Below are positions 8,792-21,645 of a DNA stretch of 64,000 nucleotides, one piece after another; position 1 is the stretch's first letter; every line of letters begins with the position of its first letter. A program made the position numbers and the translations under genes. This stretch comes from Rhea pennata. Taxonomy: Eukaryota > Chordata > Aves > Rheiformes > Rheidae. The notes beneath the pieces were generated by a model that saw nothing but the letters and a program-made list of their open reading frames with translations, was not told the DNA's origin and ran no database searches. The stretch is from assembly GCF_028389875.1 (NCBI RefSeq), contig NC_084665.1, forward strand, positions 6,015,501 through 6,079,500, given 5' to 3'.

Positions 8792-10320
8792 TTCCCCCCC
8801 CTTTTCTCCTCTTAACCCGGCTGCTGCCTCACCACAGCGCCACTTTAATAAAACCTACCGCAGTAAACACTTTTTAAATGCAATTTATACATTTCCAATA
8901 TATGTAATTAATAAAACATACCGAACCGGTGGTTTGGTTTTGTAAATTACAGGTCAGAAGGTGATTTTTTTTTTTTTTGGGGGGGGAGCATGCTCTTGCC
9001 GCCAGGAAGTGGGTTAAAAAAGAGGGGGGGGGGGGAAAAGAAAGTTTCGAAGGGCGAACGCAGGACCGCTTTTCCCCGCTCTGCCTCTGCAGAAAGCCGG
9101 AGCGGAGCTGCCGCTTCCTGCGCTCGCCGCGGGTTTCGACTTCGGGGGAATCGCGGTAAATAATAATAAATAATCGGCCTCGAAGTCGCCGTCCCGCTCC
9201 TCAGACGCTGCGGGTTTGGGGTTCTCGTCTTCCTTTTCTCCTGCCTCCTCCTCCACGGGCGTTTTATAAAATCGCACCGGGAACGAAAGGCGCGCGGGTC
9301 CGGGCCGGAGGCGGCTGTCCCGCCCGCTGCCGCCCCGAGCCACCCCGGAGCGCGGCTGCAGGACCCAGGACCCGGCCCCGCGGCGCCCGGGCTGGACGGC
9401 GGCTCGCTCGGCAGCCCGGCCGCAGCAGCCGCCTTTTTGCCTCTCCTTGCGGGGGGCTCCGCGAACACAGCCGTGCCCACCCCAGAATAAACCGGGAATA
9501 ATTTCCTCAAGCGTGCTTATTTTTTTAAAAAACACAAAAGCTGCAGGGCTTGATCGCAGGGCCGGGCGGCGAGGATCCCCCCTAGTTAGTAAGTACTACT
9601 GAAAACGCCGGTGGAAAGCTCACGGTAATTAATAGCGACCTAATCACGAGCGATCGCTCCTGACCTACGGTGGTGACTCCCAGCGGCGTGCCGAACACCA
9701 ACCGCAGTCGCCATCCGTCCCGAAAGAGGGAAGACGCGAAAGGGGACCCACGTGAGCCCGAGGCAAAAGCCCCCGGGGAGAGGACGTCGTGCTCGCAAGG
9801 GGCCGCCTGGAAGCAGAGCCGCCTTCCCGCCGCCCCGCGGCGGCCCCGGCCTGGGCGGAGGGGCCGGGAGATGGGAAGCAGGAGGGCAGAGCAGAAGAAA
9901 CGCCCGATCGATCGTCAGGAAACGTGTCACGCCGAAGGGCAGATCACGGTGGAAGAGCAAAAAAAAAGCTCCGCTCATCATTCGACCCTTAGCTGACCGC
10001 CCGCAGCATCTTCCCCTCCTTTCCCGCCAGGCGTCGGTGCTGGGGCATCACTCGGGCATCGGGTCCGAACGGGATCCCCGAGGGCCGCGGCAGGGACACG
10101 CCGCGGGCGCCGGGGCCCGCTCGGGCAGGGCAGAGCAGGGAGCCTCGGCGGGCGGGCGGCGACTCTCCGCTGCTCGGTCCGCTTGGCCAGGCGCTCCCCG
10201 CGCCGGCAGCCCTCGCCGCTGACCGCGGAGGGCCCTGAAGGACCAGCCCGGTCCTGGCCTGACCTCGCGGGGCTGCCCCTAAAGCATCAGCCCACTGCAC
10301 CGACGCTGCCGATACTTGTG

Positions 10321-13300
10321 CAGGGACCTGACGGCCCTTCTCTTCAGTAATGTCACCGGATGAGGAGAACATTTTAAATCTCAACCAAAATTTGGTTTAA
10401 AACTGGGTGATGTTTTTAATCTCGCTTCTACTTGTAAGGTGAGCAGCTCTGTAGGACGCTGACCAACACAAGCCTCCCCCCCCCCGGCTTAATACTTACA
10501 CACGCTGAACGTAGATCCCAAATCTTTCCCAACTTCTATCGCAACGGCTAGTAATTAATGTTACAGGATACTGGGAAAAAAAAAATATAGGCACAAAATG
10601 CAGCTCTCAACTTCAAAAGCTGGCAGGGGTCTTTGAAGGGTTATTTCTAGTCCTTGCAGAAACTCTCTCCCCATCTGCCCGGGGCAGTACTGCTTACAGA
10701 AGAAGCGGCAACAGCAGCGACAGGAGGGAAGACAAATTCTTAATCAGAAAGTTTATAGCTTGATCTGCAGATCAGCAATTTTTGGCCGCGCTTACTCCAC
10801 TGTTTGGACTGTTTTGGATCAGGCCCATGATAGGAGTGATCTTTTTTTCACAAACTGAATTCCCAAGTGTTTTTAAATGAACAACACTGTCCACATTTTT
10901 TCCCCAGTTCAGGGGCCTGGCGCTGAGCACGAAGGCCTGAACTCACTAACAGATACCTTCAGATTGCCTCACCTGGGGGATCTGCAATCCCTTCTGCCAG
11001 AGAGGGGGGGATTTTTCATTTGTTTTGGTGATCAAAAAAGAGGGGTTTCTCAAAATGCCCTGGGGCTTGCTGGGGACTGGGGCACCTGAGCGCTTAGCCC
11101 TCTACCAGCATCTGAGACCACACGGCAGGGAGAGGAGAAACGGCGAGGGGGGTCCTGGGCTCCCCCAGGACGCGATGCTAAAGCCAGCTAAGCAAGAGGA
11201 GGAGAAGACGCGGCAGCATCGTGGAAGCAGACGGATGCAGGTAGACAGGATCCTCAGCAGCGAGGACCGGGCAGACCTGTTCCAGGTCATCCGCTGACCA
11301 AGCAGAGGGAGTCCGGGAGCCTGGGATTAACAGGCCAGTTGGGACTTTTCTCTCTCTAAAATTCTAGACTATGTGAATTTCTATCACGACAAATCCCTGG
11401 AGGTGGGCGACAGTTTTTGTTTTGCTCCTTTGGTAGGAATTTGGTATGCATGCACACGAACCACCTCCTGGGAGAGAGCAGGGCAAGACGGGGAGAAGAG
11501 CCCGACCTACGGTCAGAGTTTAACCAACAGCAGCAGGAAAGACCCCGAAAGCAGAGACCCCCCCCCGTCACCCCTCGGGGCTGGAGGACTTCTCTCCATA
11601 CCACCACAATAACAGACATCCCGATACAGCTGCGGTTAGAAACGACTGATGTCTGCCAGCCCTCTTGGATCGCAACGCGCACCGGGTACGCGGCTCCCGG
11701 CCTGACCTCAGCATTTGGGCTGTAAAGCGACCCAGCAGCGTATCGAGGCCTCCCTGGTCCTTCCACCTTGTCCCGTGTCCTAGAGCCTGCAGTAAAGCCA
11801 CGTGCTAAGTCGCAGGTACACAGTACACGGTTCACGGTCTGAAGTCCTTGGGCCGCAGGACAGTAAAAGAAGGTAACTACAGCAACGCACTAATACGTGG
11901 GGAAAACGGGAGATTTGAGGACACGCTGATTTCTTCCATACCTGCATAAACGTTAATAGAACCCGAAGCGGAGGCAGATGCAAGACAAGCTGAGATCTAA
12001 CGCAGCCTGTCCAGCCAGTTGTTTGACAGGGTACAAATGTTTTCACTGACAAATGCAAACAGACTGTAAATCTACCAACCACCCGTGCTGCTGCTTAGCC
12101 GTGCCGCAGGAGAGCGCAGGCAAGGCTGGTCAAGCGCTGCTGTGAGCAGCCTGAGCCAATGCAAACGCTATAAAACCGTGATTAGATTCGAGCTACAGAA
12201 GACCTGGTTTGAGATTTACAAAAGAAAACAAAAACTGATCCGCTTCATTTTCCTTCAGGCGTTTACAAGTATCACTTTGATCTTCCAGTCTGCGGCAGAG
12301 CAGTTGTAATAACATCGTACAGCTACAGGAGAACAAGACATCAAAATGTTCTCGACACGTTAAGACCAAGAGTCTCTTTCTAATCTTGTCTTCATTCGCC
12401 CTTCCTTCTCGGGGAGAAAGGGAAAAAATAAAGCACTGGCCGAGGTCTTTTGTTTGTCAAGCCCCTTTGGGTCTGGAAGCTAAGTCACAGCCAACAAACT
12501 GTTATGCAGGAGAAAAAAAAAAAAAAAAGTTCATTCCCACTCTGGTTCTCATCTTGCTCCAGCCACGAGCAGCACAACATCTTAAAAAGCTTGGAGAAGC
12601 GCAGGAAGCGAAGTAAAGAGTGATGCCTTGTGCTCACGTTGAGTCACTGCAGGAGCCCTGGTCAACATGGCTCTCTCCAGGCTTTCTCCTTAGAAACTTC
12701 TCCACGGCGTTAGTGTTTGTAAAGGAATCAATTAAGCAGCTCTCCCTGCCCTATTTCCTCGCAAAGTCTGTTCCAGGATTATTCTGTGGAAAGGAAATAG
12801 TTTGCAGTGTACACATGAACTCGTTTGCTTTGGTGCCCTCTGGCACTACGGTGGAAACCTTACCCCTACGAGGCATGATAAGCCAGAAGGGAAAGGCAGC
12901 CAGAGTTCAGGGAATAAACTGTTCATTGAAAACTAGCTCAGCACAAGAGAGAGAGAGAGAAAGAGCTAAACTGCTTGTTACCACAGCACGAAGCCCGAAA
13001 TTAAGAACTACCTGCATGTGTCTATGGAGATGGATCCCCGCTGAATTACATACCTAAGTCAAACTTGTTATTAAGCTCTAATCTGCGTTTGTCTTGGGCT
13101 CCCCCCGAGAAAGCTCTTCACAAGCTCTTCTCAGTGCTTCCAACCACACACTGAAAAGCAGAGAGGATTTTTGGTTGTCAAGAAGAATTCTCTTATCACC
13201 AATCTAATCCCGCACTATGTTTCACTTAAGTCTACACACAAAAGTAACGTCAGGATGGGATGGGAGAGAGAATAGGTATCCTTTGCGTTGCTGCAGGAGA

Positions 13301-15240
13301 AGAAATCTCTTCTCCGTTTAGTGGAGGTGCCAACCAGAGGAGAGCAAGGTAAAGTGCGTGCACAGTCTGAGCAACAGACTGCAGAAAATTTCCATATAGA
13401 AGAAAGGGTCTTCTACCTCTAGCAGACAGGCATTATAATTCGTGTATTAATTACAGCTCATTTTTGGAGACCTGTATTTCCCTCTGCCAGCGCACAGACT
13501 GTTCTGAAGATCGGATTTATAAGTAAAGGCTCAGTGTGCAAATAAGCCGATGAATTCTATTTAATCACAGATGCACTTTGTTTTCCTTGCTGTGTTTAGG
13601 AGGAAAAAACAGAACAAAAACCCAGCAACACTGCATCTATATTTAGACTCTCATCTAAACACCTTTTATTTCTGTTTTCAAATTACACTATTCTTGTTAT
13701 TCTCATTGTAGTCGGATTTCCTCACGCTTTCACCTTAGCACACACTTTTCTCCCCTTGAATTAAAAAGAAAAAACCTATCTTAGCTCTCCACATTTACAC
13801 TTCCAATTCTTTAAATAATTTTCTCACTAAGTCATGCAGAAGCAGCAAGTTAGATGTTATAATCTAAAATTGTATCCGTTTAAAAAAACTTTAAAAAAAA
13901 ACTTTAAAAAGTTTTCTTTCGTCCTCAGTTCCCGGATGTCCCCCGCTCTCCACATTCCCAACACTAATCCTCTACCGGGCACCCTTGGCCCACGCCGTTT
14001 CTTCCCGTTGCAGCCCCTTTCCCTCTCCTTGTTCTCGTTTCTTCCACTTCGTTCTGCCTGTTCCAGTCTTTTGTCGAAACTCGTCCCCCCGGGCGCGCGA
14101 CGGAGGCGGACCAGGACAGCTCGGGCGCCAGCCCGCAGACCAGACCAGCAAGCCCAACTCCCTCTGCAGCGCCTTTTCCCGACCCAGCTGCTCAGCCTGG
14201 TCCTCTCCCCCGTCCTTTCTCCTCTCCTGCGGCTGCGCTGGGAAGGCAGGTAAAGCTTTTTGACCCCCCAGTACCACTCGGCCCGTTTTGTCCTTTCTCT
14301 GCTGATCCTGGTACAAGAGGCCTGTTTCTAGTCTCATGATTATGGGAAGCAAATAAATGATGCCGGCACCCCACCAGTCCCACTCATTTTACTAAGAGCC
14401 CAGTACCAGACATGGGTACTCTGCCCCAGATGTAGATGCTCTGCCCAGCGTCCACTTGTGTTCCCTGGCATCAGCCCAACTTCCGTTCTTTAACTCGGCC
14501 CAGGCTCTTGAGAGAAATCCCATGAAGGTTTAGAAGGCAAGATGGCTCTTCACAGGGCTTGGAAAAGCATGGAGCAACACACACACGGTAAGTTAGTCTG
14601 TAGATCTTTTGGGAAAATGCGATTTCTCATGAGGAGCAACAAGGCAGCGCGGCCAAGCCTCCCGGCACACCACCAGGGCTCTGACTTCAGTTAGTCTACC
14701 TGGGGGCCCGCGGTGAACATCTGTGGAAGAGAAAGGTGGAAGGCCACAACTCCTCTCCCCAAGCCAAAAATACCACATCTGTTCCTCAAGGCAAAGGAAG
14801 GAACAAAAAAAAACCAAAAAAAAAAGAGAAAAAAAAATAGGGGAAGAAACCAGAAGAGTTGCTGTTGTCAAGTTACCTTAAACAACAGTTAGATTAAATT
14901 GCCAGCCTTCCAGTCCATCCTTTGACTCCTCACAGTTGCAGTATAAGCAGTATTATTGTAGAGTCAATGATTTCTGCACGTACTACTTTTCCTAGAGCAC
15001 CTAAGGTTCTCTTGGCAGAGTTGTCCATCTATTACACCAGCTAACGAATTCAGGCACAATACCACGACAGCGTTTTCTAGACGTCTGCCATACAAGTGTT
15101 AAGTAGTAGTCGCTGAATAAAGTCTTTTACTCTGAAAATTTTCAAAGATGTTGTTAATGAGCGCACTGCAGTAGAGTGCAACAGTTCCGTACGTAGACAT
15201 GAAATCTAGTATGAAGCATTGCAAGAAATTTAAATCACAT
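10321..15240. other. Intergenic region between the CUB/SEA/EGF gene promoter and the B3GNT2 3' end
   Basis: I find no ORF with recognisable homology, splice logic or domain here. Composition shifts from GC-rich near 10.3 kb to AT-rich near 15 kb, with a moderately GC-rich patch at 13.95-14.3 kb. Short (GA)n and A-runs occur (12,946-12,965; 14,806-14,838). No tRNA or other RNA gene is seen. Confidence 0.5.
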
Positions 15241-16512
15241 TTTATTTTTCCAAATTCAAAAATAACAATTGTCTTTATTTAACATGTTACACCTCTCACA
15301 GATTTAAAATATCATGCTCTATTTAAATATCTGAGTGACAACACTATACAAATAAAATGTTACACAAAATATATTTAAGAAAATGTTTTGGTCTTTAATC
15401 TGAACAATAAATAGACAGGCACTTCTACATATACAAAGGAAGCAATCACTATTTAGAGTAACTCTTATATGCAAGATGTGGAAATACAGAAAAAAAAAAT
15501 CTGAGTTTTGAGAACACGTTTAACTCTACATGAGACATCATGCAACTCTGAAGTCTGTTTCAAAACTCAAAACTTCTAGGATCTGCACAATTCTAGATTT
15601 GCTACCACTTTATAGGAGATCCAAACCATGCTCTCATAAGCAGTGTGCAGTGCCAGTTATTTGCATCAAATTAAGCTACCTGATCACTTTTAGTGCCAAA
15701 AGCAGAAAACAAGGACTGACCAGAGTAGCCTTCACATAAATGAGTCACCTTTTTCCTCACGTAACCTTTGAAAAAAAGCAGACAGAACCGTACCGCTGTC
15801 CAGCCCAAAACAAAATCTGTTCTTCTTTCCCATTTTATGTTCAGCTCTTATCTTTTATGGGGTGGCCGAAACCATATTGTACTTTTTCTGTTCCTAGTGC
15901 AAAAAAGCATCATCCAAAAAAAGGGTAAATTCTTTAGACACAGGCACACTTTACACAAAAGATCACATGTAAAGGGAAAAAAAAAAAGAAAAAAAAACTG
16001 TTCAGGGATGTAAGATGACCAAAACCCATAAATTAAAAAAAAATAAAAAAAAAAAATCAGTATTTAAATTGCTTTTGAGCATTTTATACTTTAAGTAATA
16101 CAACATTACCCCAACTTGTGAATTTTCAATTTACAGTGGTATTTCACTCACCCCCACGCAAATATTACTCAAGGAAAAATTATCTTCCACCATCACAATT
16201 AATGAAAGATGCACTGTAGTAGGCAATTCCTGCTTCCAATATAGCTAACCAATCAGTGACCGATAGTTACATCTTTTAATTCTTTTAATTTAGGTAAATA
16301 TTGAAACATAATGACCACTACAACAGTGGAAAAAAATCAGGACCAAGTCTTCATGCCATCCCCTCAAATTTTAGTATTATTCTCATTTTCAAAAGTACTG
16401 GAAAAACCTTCCAGAGAAAACCTGAAAACTATTAAAAGAAGCTTCAATGGTTCACCAAGTCAGATCCAAACTTGTAAAGTTACTTGGACTTAACACACTT
16501 ACACATATTACT
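15241..16512 (-). other. B3GNT2: B3GNT2 3' UTR with candidate poly(A) signals
   Basis: AT-rich sequence follows the B3GNT2 stop codon. Two AATAAA signals on the minus strand lie at 15,279-15,274 and 15,246-15,241, giving a 3' UTR of about 1.25-1.3 kb. A and T runs and ATTTA elements are frequent, compatible with regulated mRNA stability. The ORFs on the plus strand here are antisense shadows. The exact cleavage site is inferred. Confidence 0.55.
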
Positions 16513-17706
16513 TTAACAATTTAAGTGTGGATCTTGCAAGCGAGTCCAGATCTTTATCATTTCTTGAGGTTTTCTACTATGTACTAACATTAAGTTTGTG
16601 TAGGAACATATGTTATTTCTGTATTTCTCTTCAATACCAAATGTTTTGAAGCCTTTGTGTTTTTCCGGAGCAAGCCCAAGCTTCTGAAGGCACATTCCAG
16701 TATAAACATCATCAATAGGATAAAGGAGTACCTGGTCAGACGCATTATTCAGTCTTAATGCTAGATCACCAGAGTACAGAAACCCACCACCTCCTGCATA
16801 CGGAGGATACGAACCTTCATAAACACTTTCTGGGATGTAGTACTTCAATTTTTTTTCTCTGTGAGGTCCAGCATCTTTGATCACATCACCAATAAATAAG
16901 TCTTTGGCTTTGTCCTTTGATAAGCTCTTCAAGTAATCCAGGATCTGATGGGTATTCACAAAAACATCATCATCACCCTTAAAAATAAACTGGACATCTG
17001 CACAGCTGCTGCTGACCCATTTAAGAAACAGCACCTCTTTCAGAGTTAAATTGAAGAAAGTGTCTCTGTAGTTCCACAGGAGAATGTCTTGGTGGGTTTG
17101 ACTCTCAAATTTTATCATGTCTGAAAGATCTGGAAAATTATCCTCTGGTGGGGTCTGCCCAAGTAAGAAGACCCTTTTGACTGTTACGTCCCCCGACTGT
17201 ATTTCTTTGCCCCAGGATTCCCTAATTGCTTGCCTTCTATCAAAATGCGGTGTAAGTGACTTAATAGCCAGCAGCAGAAAAGGTTTATGTTTGCACTTGT
17301 TTGGCTGATCCATTAATAATGAATAATTTCTACATCTCAAATAAAGCAGAAAATCTTTAAATCTTTCTGGCAAGTCTGCAAAGTCGCTAACCTCTGAAGT
17401 TACCCATGGGTCAGGGTCACAGGAACTGAGAACACTAGAGTTAGAAGCTAAGTTCTCTTCTACAGTCATATTGGAAAGCAAGGTCAAAATAGGGTTGTAG
17501 AGCAGTTCAAGTTTCTGTTGCTGTTTATTCCAATAAGCTTTGTGAGGAGTGTATTTTCTCCAGAATTTGTTTTGTGGTATAATAACACGTCCTTCTGCAT
17601 TCTTCTCTTGGCTGCCACTTTTTGAAACTTCCACAATCACATAAATAAAAATGTTTACCATCATCAGAATTCCCAGCAGCTTTAATCTTCTGCGTCCAAC
17701 ACTCAT
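16513..17706 (-). CDS. B3GNT2: UDP-GlcNAc:betaGal beta-1,3-N-acetylglucosaminyltransferase 2
   Basis: Complete 397-codon coding sequence in one exon, the same length as human B3GNT2. The enzyme adds GlcNAc in beta-1,3 linkage to galactose and, with beta-1,4-galactosyltransferases, builds poly-N-acetyllactosamine chains on glycoproteins in the Golgi. Type II membrane topology is visible: short basic N-terminus (VGRRRLK), one hydrophobic anchor at about residues 9-27, stem, then a GT31 catalytic domain. GT31 motifs include RRQAIRESWG (157-166), KRVFLLG (177-183), the metal-binding DDD (245-247) in FKGDDDVF, YPPYAGGGGF (300-309) and the EDVYTG-type motif here as IDDVYTG (331-337). N-glycosylation sequons lie at about 79, 89, 127, 219 and 321. 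The acceptor TTCTTTCCAG at 17716-17718 sits nine bases before the ATG, so the 5' UTR is almost wholly in a distant exon. Intact, no sign of decay. Confidence 0.98.
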   Translation of the reverse strand: MSVGRRRLKLLGILMMVNIFIYVIVEVSKSGSQEKNAEGRVIIPQNKFWRKYTPHKAYWNKQQQKLELLYNPILTLLSNMTVEENLASNSSVLSSCDPDPWVTSEVSDFADLPERFKDFLLYLRCRNYSLLMDQPNKCKHKPFLLLAIKSLTPHFDRRQAIRESWGKEIQSGDVTVKRVFLLGQTPPEDNFPDLSDMIKFESQTHQDILLWNYRDTFFNLTLKEVLFLKWVSSSCADVQFIFKGDDDVFVNTHQILDYLKSLSKDKAKDLFIGDVIKDAGPHREKKLKYYIPESVYEGSYPPYAGGGGFLYSGDLALRLNNASDQVLLYPIDDVYTGMCLQKLGLAPEKHKGFKTFGIEEKYRNNICSYTNLMLVHSRKPQEMIKIWTRLQDPHLNC

Positions 17707-20700
17707 TTCTCATACCTGGAAAGAAGGGGAGGGAGGAAAAAATGTGAGATTTTTAGACTTTTCTGTCACGTTACTGATTTCATAAAAATGCAGACTACTT
17801 TTGAATAAAGATGTACTAGGCAGTAACATAGAGGTTATCTGAAAAAGTGAAAGTTACTCTCTCATACATGCACACTTGCATCTTAATATGGGTAGGGGTT
17901 TCATCAGCAAACAAGAGAATAGTAAGCAGATAAAATTTCCATTTACTACATTGGAATTGTAGGGAGAATTCCACAATGCATCCAAATTAACAAGCAATTT
18001 TTGATCCTCGTTATATTTGACTGCTTAAGAGTTAGAATCTGAACACTCAGCATGCCAAGGACAGGTTAGAGAAACCTTCTTTTTGTGCTAATAAGGCAAG
18101 CTTAATGCTATAAAGTAAGTTGCTATACAATAAGGGTCACTGATTTCTCACTTAGGTTTGAAGTTTTAGACGTGTACTCTTCTACCTTCCAACTATAAAA
18201 TAGGTAGAGTTGAATTTTAGAGTATGCCGTTTGTCTCTATCCATTTCACTTTACTGCTCCTTGGGAGACAGGTTGACAAAACTGGCCAGCTGCAACACTG
18301 TGGTGTTCAGATCTGTGCAGAAAGGAGTAAACATGAATTTTGAGTTTTTCTCCAACTAGAAAAGGAAGTGAATGGTAGCAGAATGTGTAATTATTTCTAG
18401 GAAAAGGAAAACAACTAAAATCAAAATGGAGATGTTTCCCAGATATAAGACCAGGAAGAGTAAGTGTGATTCATTACGGTAGCAAAGACTACTCTGACTC
18501 ATCCCCAGTTCTTATTGGGGCAGAAAGCAGATCAAGCCCTCTCTCCTCCGCAGCTGTCAGAATGAAAGGCTTACAGTACAAGGAACAACATGAAAACAGT
18601 GTTCCTCTAAAGCTGTGTTCAAACTATTTACTAGACAAGAGGGACAGAGAATCAGGGTACAAGCTATACAAAATTTAACAAGCCATTCTAAATCTGGAAG
18701 CCAGACTAACAAAAAAAAAGTCAGGATGAGTAAGAAAATTAGTAAGAGTATAGTTAAATCAGATACAGAACTTATTATCAAAGGAACTTTCATTTGCAGA
18801 AGAATAAATGATCTCAGGAAGATCAGAGAAACCTAATAAAGCAGATTCATAAACTGAAAAGCCCAGTTGCAAATGCTAGCTCAGACATCCGTAAGCCACA
18901 GAGCACCATCAGGCAGGCAGGTATACTTGAGAAGTACGCCATGCACCCTGATCTTCACATTTATTTCCAGCCATCACAGAGGCAAGAGGCTGAGCTAGAC
19001 AGACCTTTAGTCTGATCTAGTTTAGCTAGTCTTACCTTTAGTCTTCAACAAGTGAAATACAGAATTTGGTAAGAAAGCAGCATGGAAATAAACAGTAATC
19101 TTTTCTCCTCATTTGACCACTGGCTTCTCATTGAATCCAAATGGGAAGTATTACTGAACCAAAAAAACACCCACAAAATCAAAACCAAGAAAACACCCAT
19201 ACTCAGAAACAAAGAACTACACAGAGAAAAACTCCTACTCTGCCTTCATTTGGCCTCTCGTAGCATCTACATGTTTAGTTTAGTACAGGCTCAGACCAGT
19301 TCTGCTTTATTTCAGGTCCACTCTCCACCACCTACGAGAAGCTGTTGTGCGTTTAAAGTAGTTTTCTTCTTTTGTCTGAAAGACGAAACTGTTTGTGGCC
19401 ATTGTCATTGGTAAAGCTAAACAACTGCACTGTTAGAAAGCACTGGCTAGCTGCACAGGGAGAGTTCAAAGAAACTTTATCTCCCTCTTTCAATTGCTCT
19501 AACCGCTTCCACTACAATTGTAGATAAAGCATTTCCTAAACTTGGACTTGACCAAAGTTTCATGAAAAGAAATAAACGTACAGAAAGTAGGGAAACAAGT
19601 TTTTCTCCAAGATCAACACAGCTAGGTAACGGATTAAGATAATACTTCAAAGAAAGTCTGTTACTCATTATTTATTTGTATTCCCTTTGAAACTTAACTG
19701 TGCTATGTGAAAAGACAAAGTATTCAGCAGCTAGAAATGCTTCACATTATATGCAATCTTAGTTTGGTTCTCATGTATTAGTGCACAAACCCAGCCTTTG
19801 CTTACATCATACTTTCTTCTTCCCTTCCCCTTCAGCAGACACACAAACACTTGACGAACAGCCACCCCACACTTTGTACTATGCTTGTAGTTCACAGGCA
19901 CACCAATGTTTACTTACACTGTCCTCAGCTGTTTCTACAGCATTTCTCACCAGAGCAACAAATCACCTGGTATTTAACCGAGGATCACAGTACTCCTGGG
20001 ACAGTAACGGGAGCCAGTCCCCCTATTAATAGCAAACAAACATAGGATTGTCAAAGCACTCAATCTGAGATGTCTTTCTAGAATTTCATTTTCCAGGATA
20101 CTTAGCACTATGCAGCTCATCTGTTCACAGCCCCCAGCTACTAAGCTATGAGTATTCAACACCTTCATAAGTCATCTTTTAGATGCTTAACCGAGACTGT
20201 TCTGAATCCAATGAGACACCATTTGCAAAGGTTTTATTTCAATGACTTGACAAAGTCTTTCAAGTCACTAAGTCTTTCAGGTCAGCATTTAAATTCTGTA
20301 AGCGCAAGATCTTCCTTAATCTTCTGTCATTCCTTGCAACCTCTGCAGCAGATGAGACAGAGATCCTACAGAGAAAAAGCTCTGTTTACTGTGGGACTCG
20401 GTAGAACATTTCATCAGCAAATGCCAGCCTGGCAAGATCACAGTGCTTCCAAGAAATAATACACGGTCAGTGCTACCAGTCCCACAAATATTTTCAGTCT
20501 CCTTTTCTAAAAAGCTATCCACTATTGATGTATAGCATTCAGTATCAATACAAATGACTCAGTTTTGTAAGACCTGATCACCCCTATATCCTCCCACAAT
20601 TTTGGCTGACATTTTTATGTTCTATATTTAAAAGCTATCTAAACATACTTTTATCAATGCTATGACTTTTTAATTAAAAATATCATTAAAAAAAAAGTGG

Positions 20701-21593
20701 TTACCAAGCGAAAAAAAGGATAAAATTTAATTTTCAGAGAAAACAGTGATTTTTTCCTAAGCTGGGCAAAAACTTAAAACATTTATTCATAGTATTAGAT
20801 TGAGGCTCCTGAACTAGAAGCAATGTATTCAAGCGACAGACTAAAGTAACAGATTTTCAGAAAAGCTTCCTCTATGAATGAAAACAGAATTGTTGATGAG
20901 AGGATGCCAATTAGGCAATTTTGCATTAATGGAACTGAATTTAATCACAAAACACAGTAATAGCGTACTCATCACGATTTTTTGTTTTGTTTTTAACTGA
21001 ACAGCCACAGCAGCCCATGTCTCCAGACAACTCGCTTCCCATCTGCTTTGCTGACACTGCAGAGACTGACCAAAATGCCCGAGTAGTGGAAGTTTTATGT
21101 TCTGGGCAGCTTGCCAGGGAGCAGCATTGCAGAGTACAAGATAGGGTCCATTTCCTACTTACAACTTAGTAGCAGCAATCTGGACACATCACAACAACCT
21201 TCTCCTATTCCAGTAATAGCCTCTTCTATCAGCACTCCCAGCTGCCTCTGCTTTGACTGTTGAGAGCAGAATATCAGTTAGGGAAGCCCAAAAGAAATCA
21301 AATATGACCAATTCACAACTAATTTTTGCAAATATTTTTACACAGTTTGTTGAAGAACTGAGAGCACTAATATAAAACCACACTCCATTTGAAAAACTCC
21401 AGCTGCTTTAGATATTACACAAAGAAAAAATCTAGCACATATTTTTTGATGCTAACTAGTTATACAAGAGTAAACACTACGTTGGTTAAGTGTGTCCCAG
21501 TACACACAGAACCTCACAGGAACAAAAGTCTCCAAACAAACACACGTAACAGATCACATAATAGATGAAATCTTGTTTAAACCTCAGTAGGGA

Positions 21594-21597
21594 AGTT

Positions 21598-21643
<46 letters not shown>
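21594..21643 (+). repeat. T-run followed by 39-base A-run
   Basis: A homopolymer of 39 A (21,605-21,643) follows about 11 T. The flanking sequence shows no SINE or retrogene I recognise, so it may be a bare expanded A-run or the tail of an eroded retrocopy. Long homopolymers are also prone to sequencing length error. Confidence 0.9.

Positions 21644-21645
<2 letters not shown>

Larger units (their letters stand above)
8000..10320. promoter_or_regulatory. CpG-rich promoter region of the CUB/SEA/EGF gene
   Basis: This block is strongly GC- and CpG-rich, with AT-rich gaps near 8840-8960 and 9500-9640. It covers exons 1-2 of the minus-strand gene and extends about 1.7 kb upstream of its ATG. No clear TATA box is seen, as expected for a CpG-island promoter; the start site is unknown. 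The many overlapping ORFs of 100-390 codons here lack splice logic or domains and are compositional. The upstream part (9.0-10.3 kb) could serve a divergent plus-strand transcript, but I see no coding exon for one. Confidence 0.6.

Noticed and set aside
7782-8945. 387-codon plus-strand ORF over the left CpG-rich region
   Set aside because: Antisense to verified exons 1-2 of the minus-strand gene and compositional, with low-complexity tails from the (CCT)n repeat.
21594-21643. Processed pseudogene suggested by the 39-base A-run
   Set aside because: The preceding sequence shows no protein-coding similarity on the plus strand, so a retrocopy cannot be supported.
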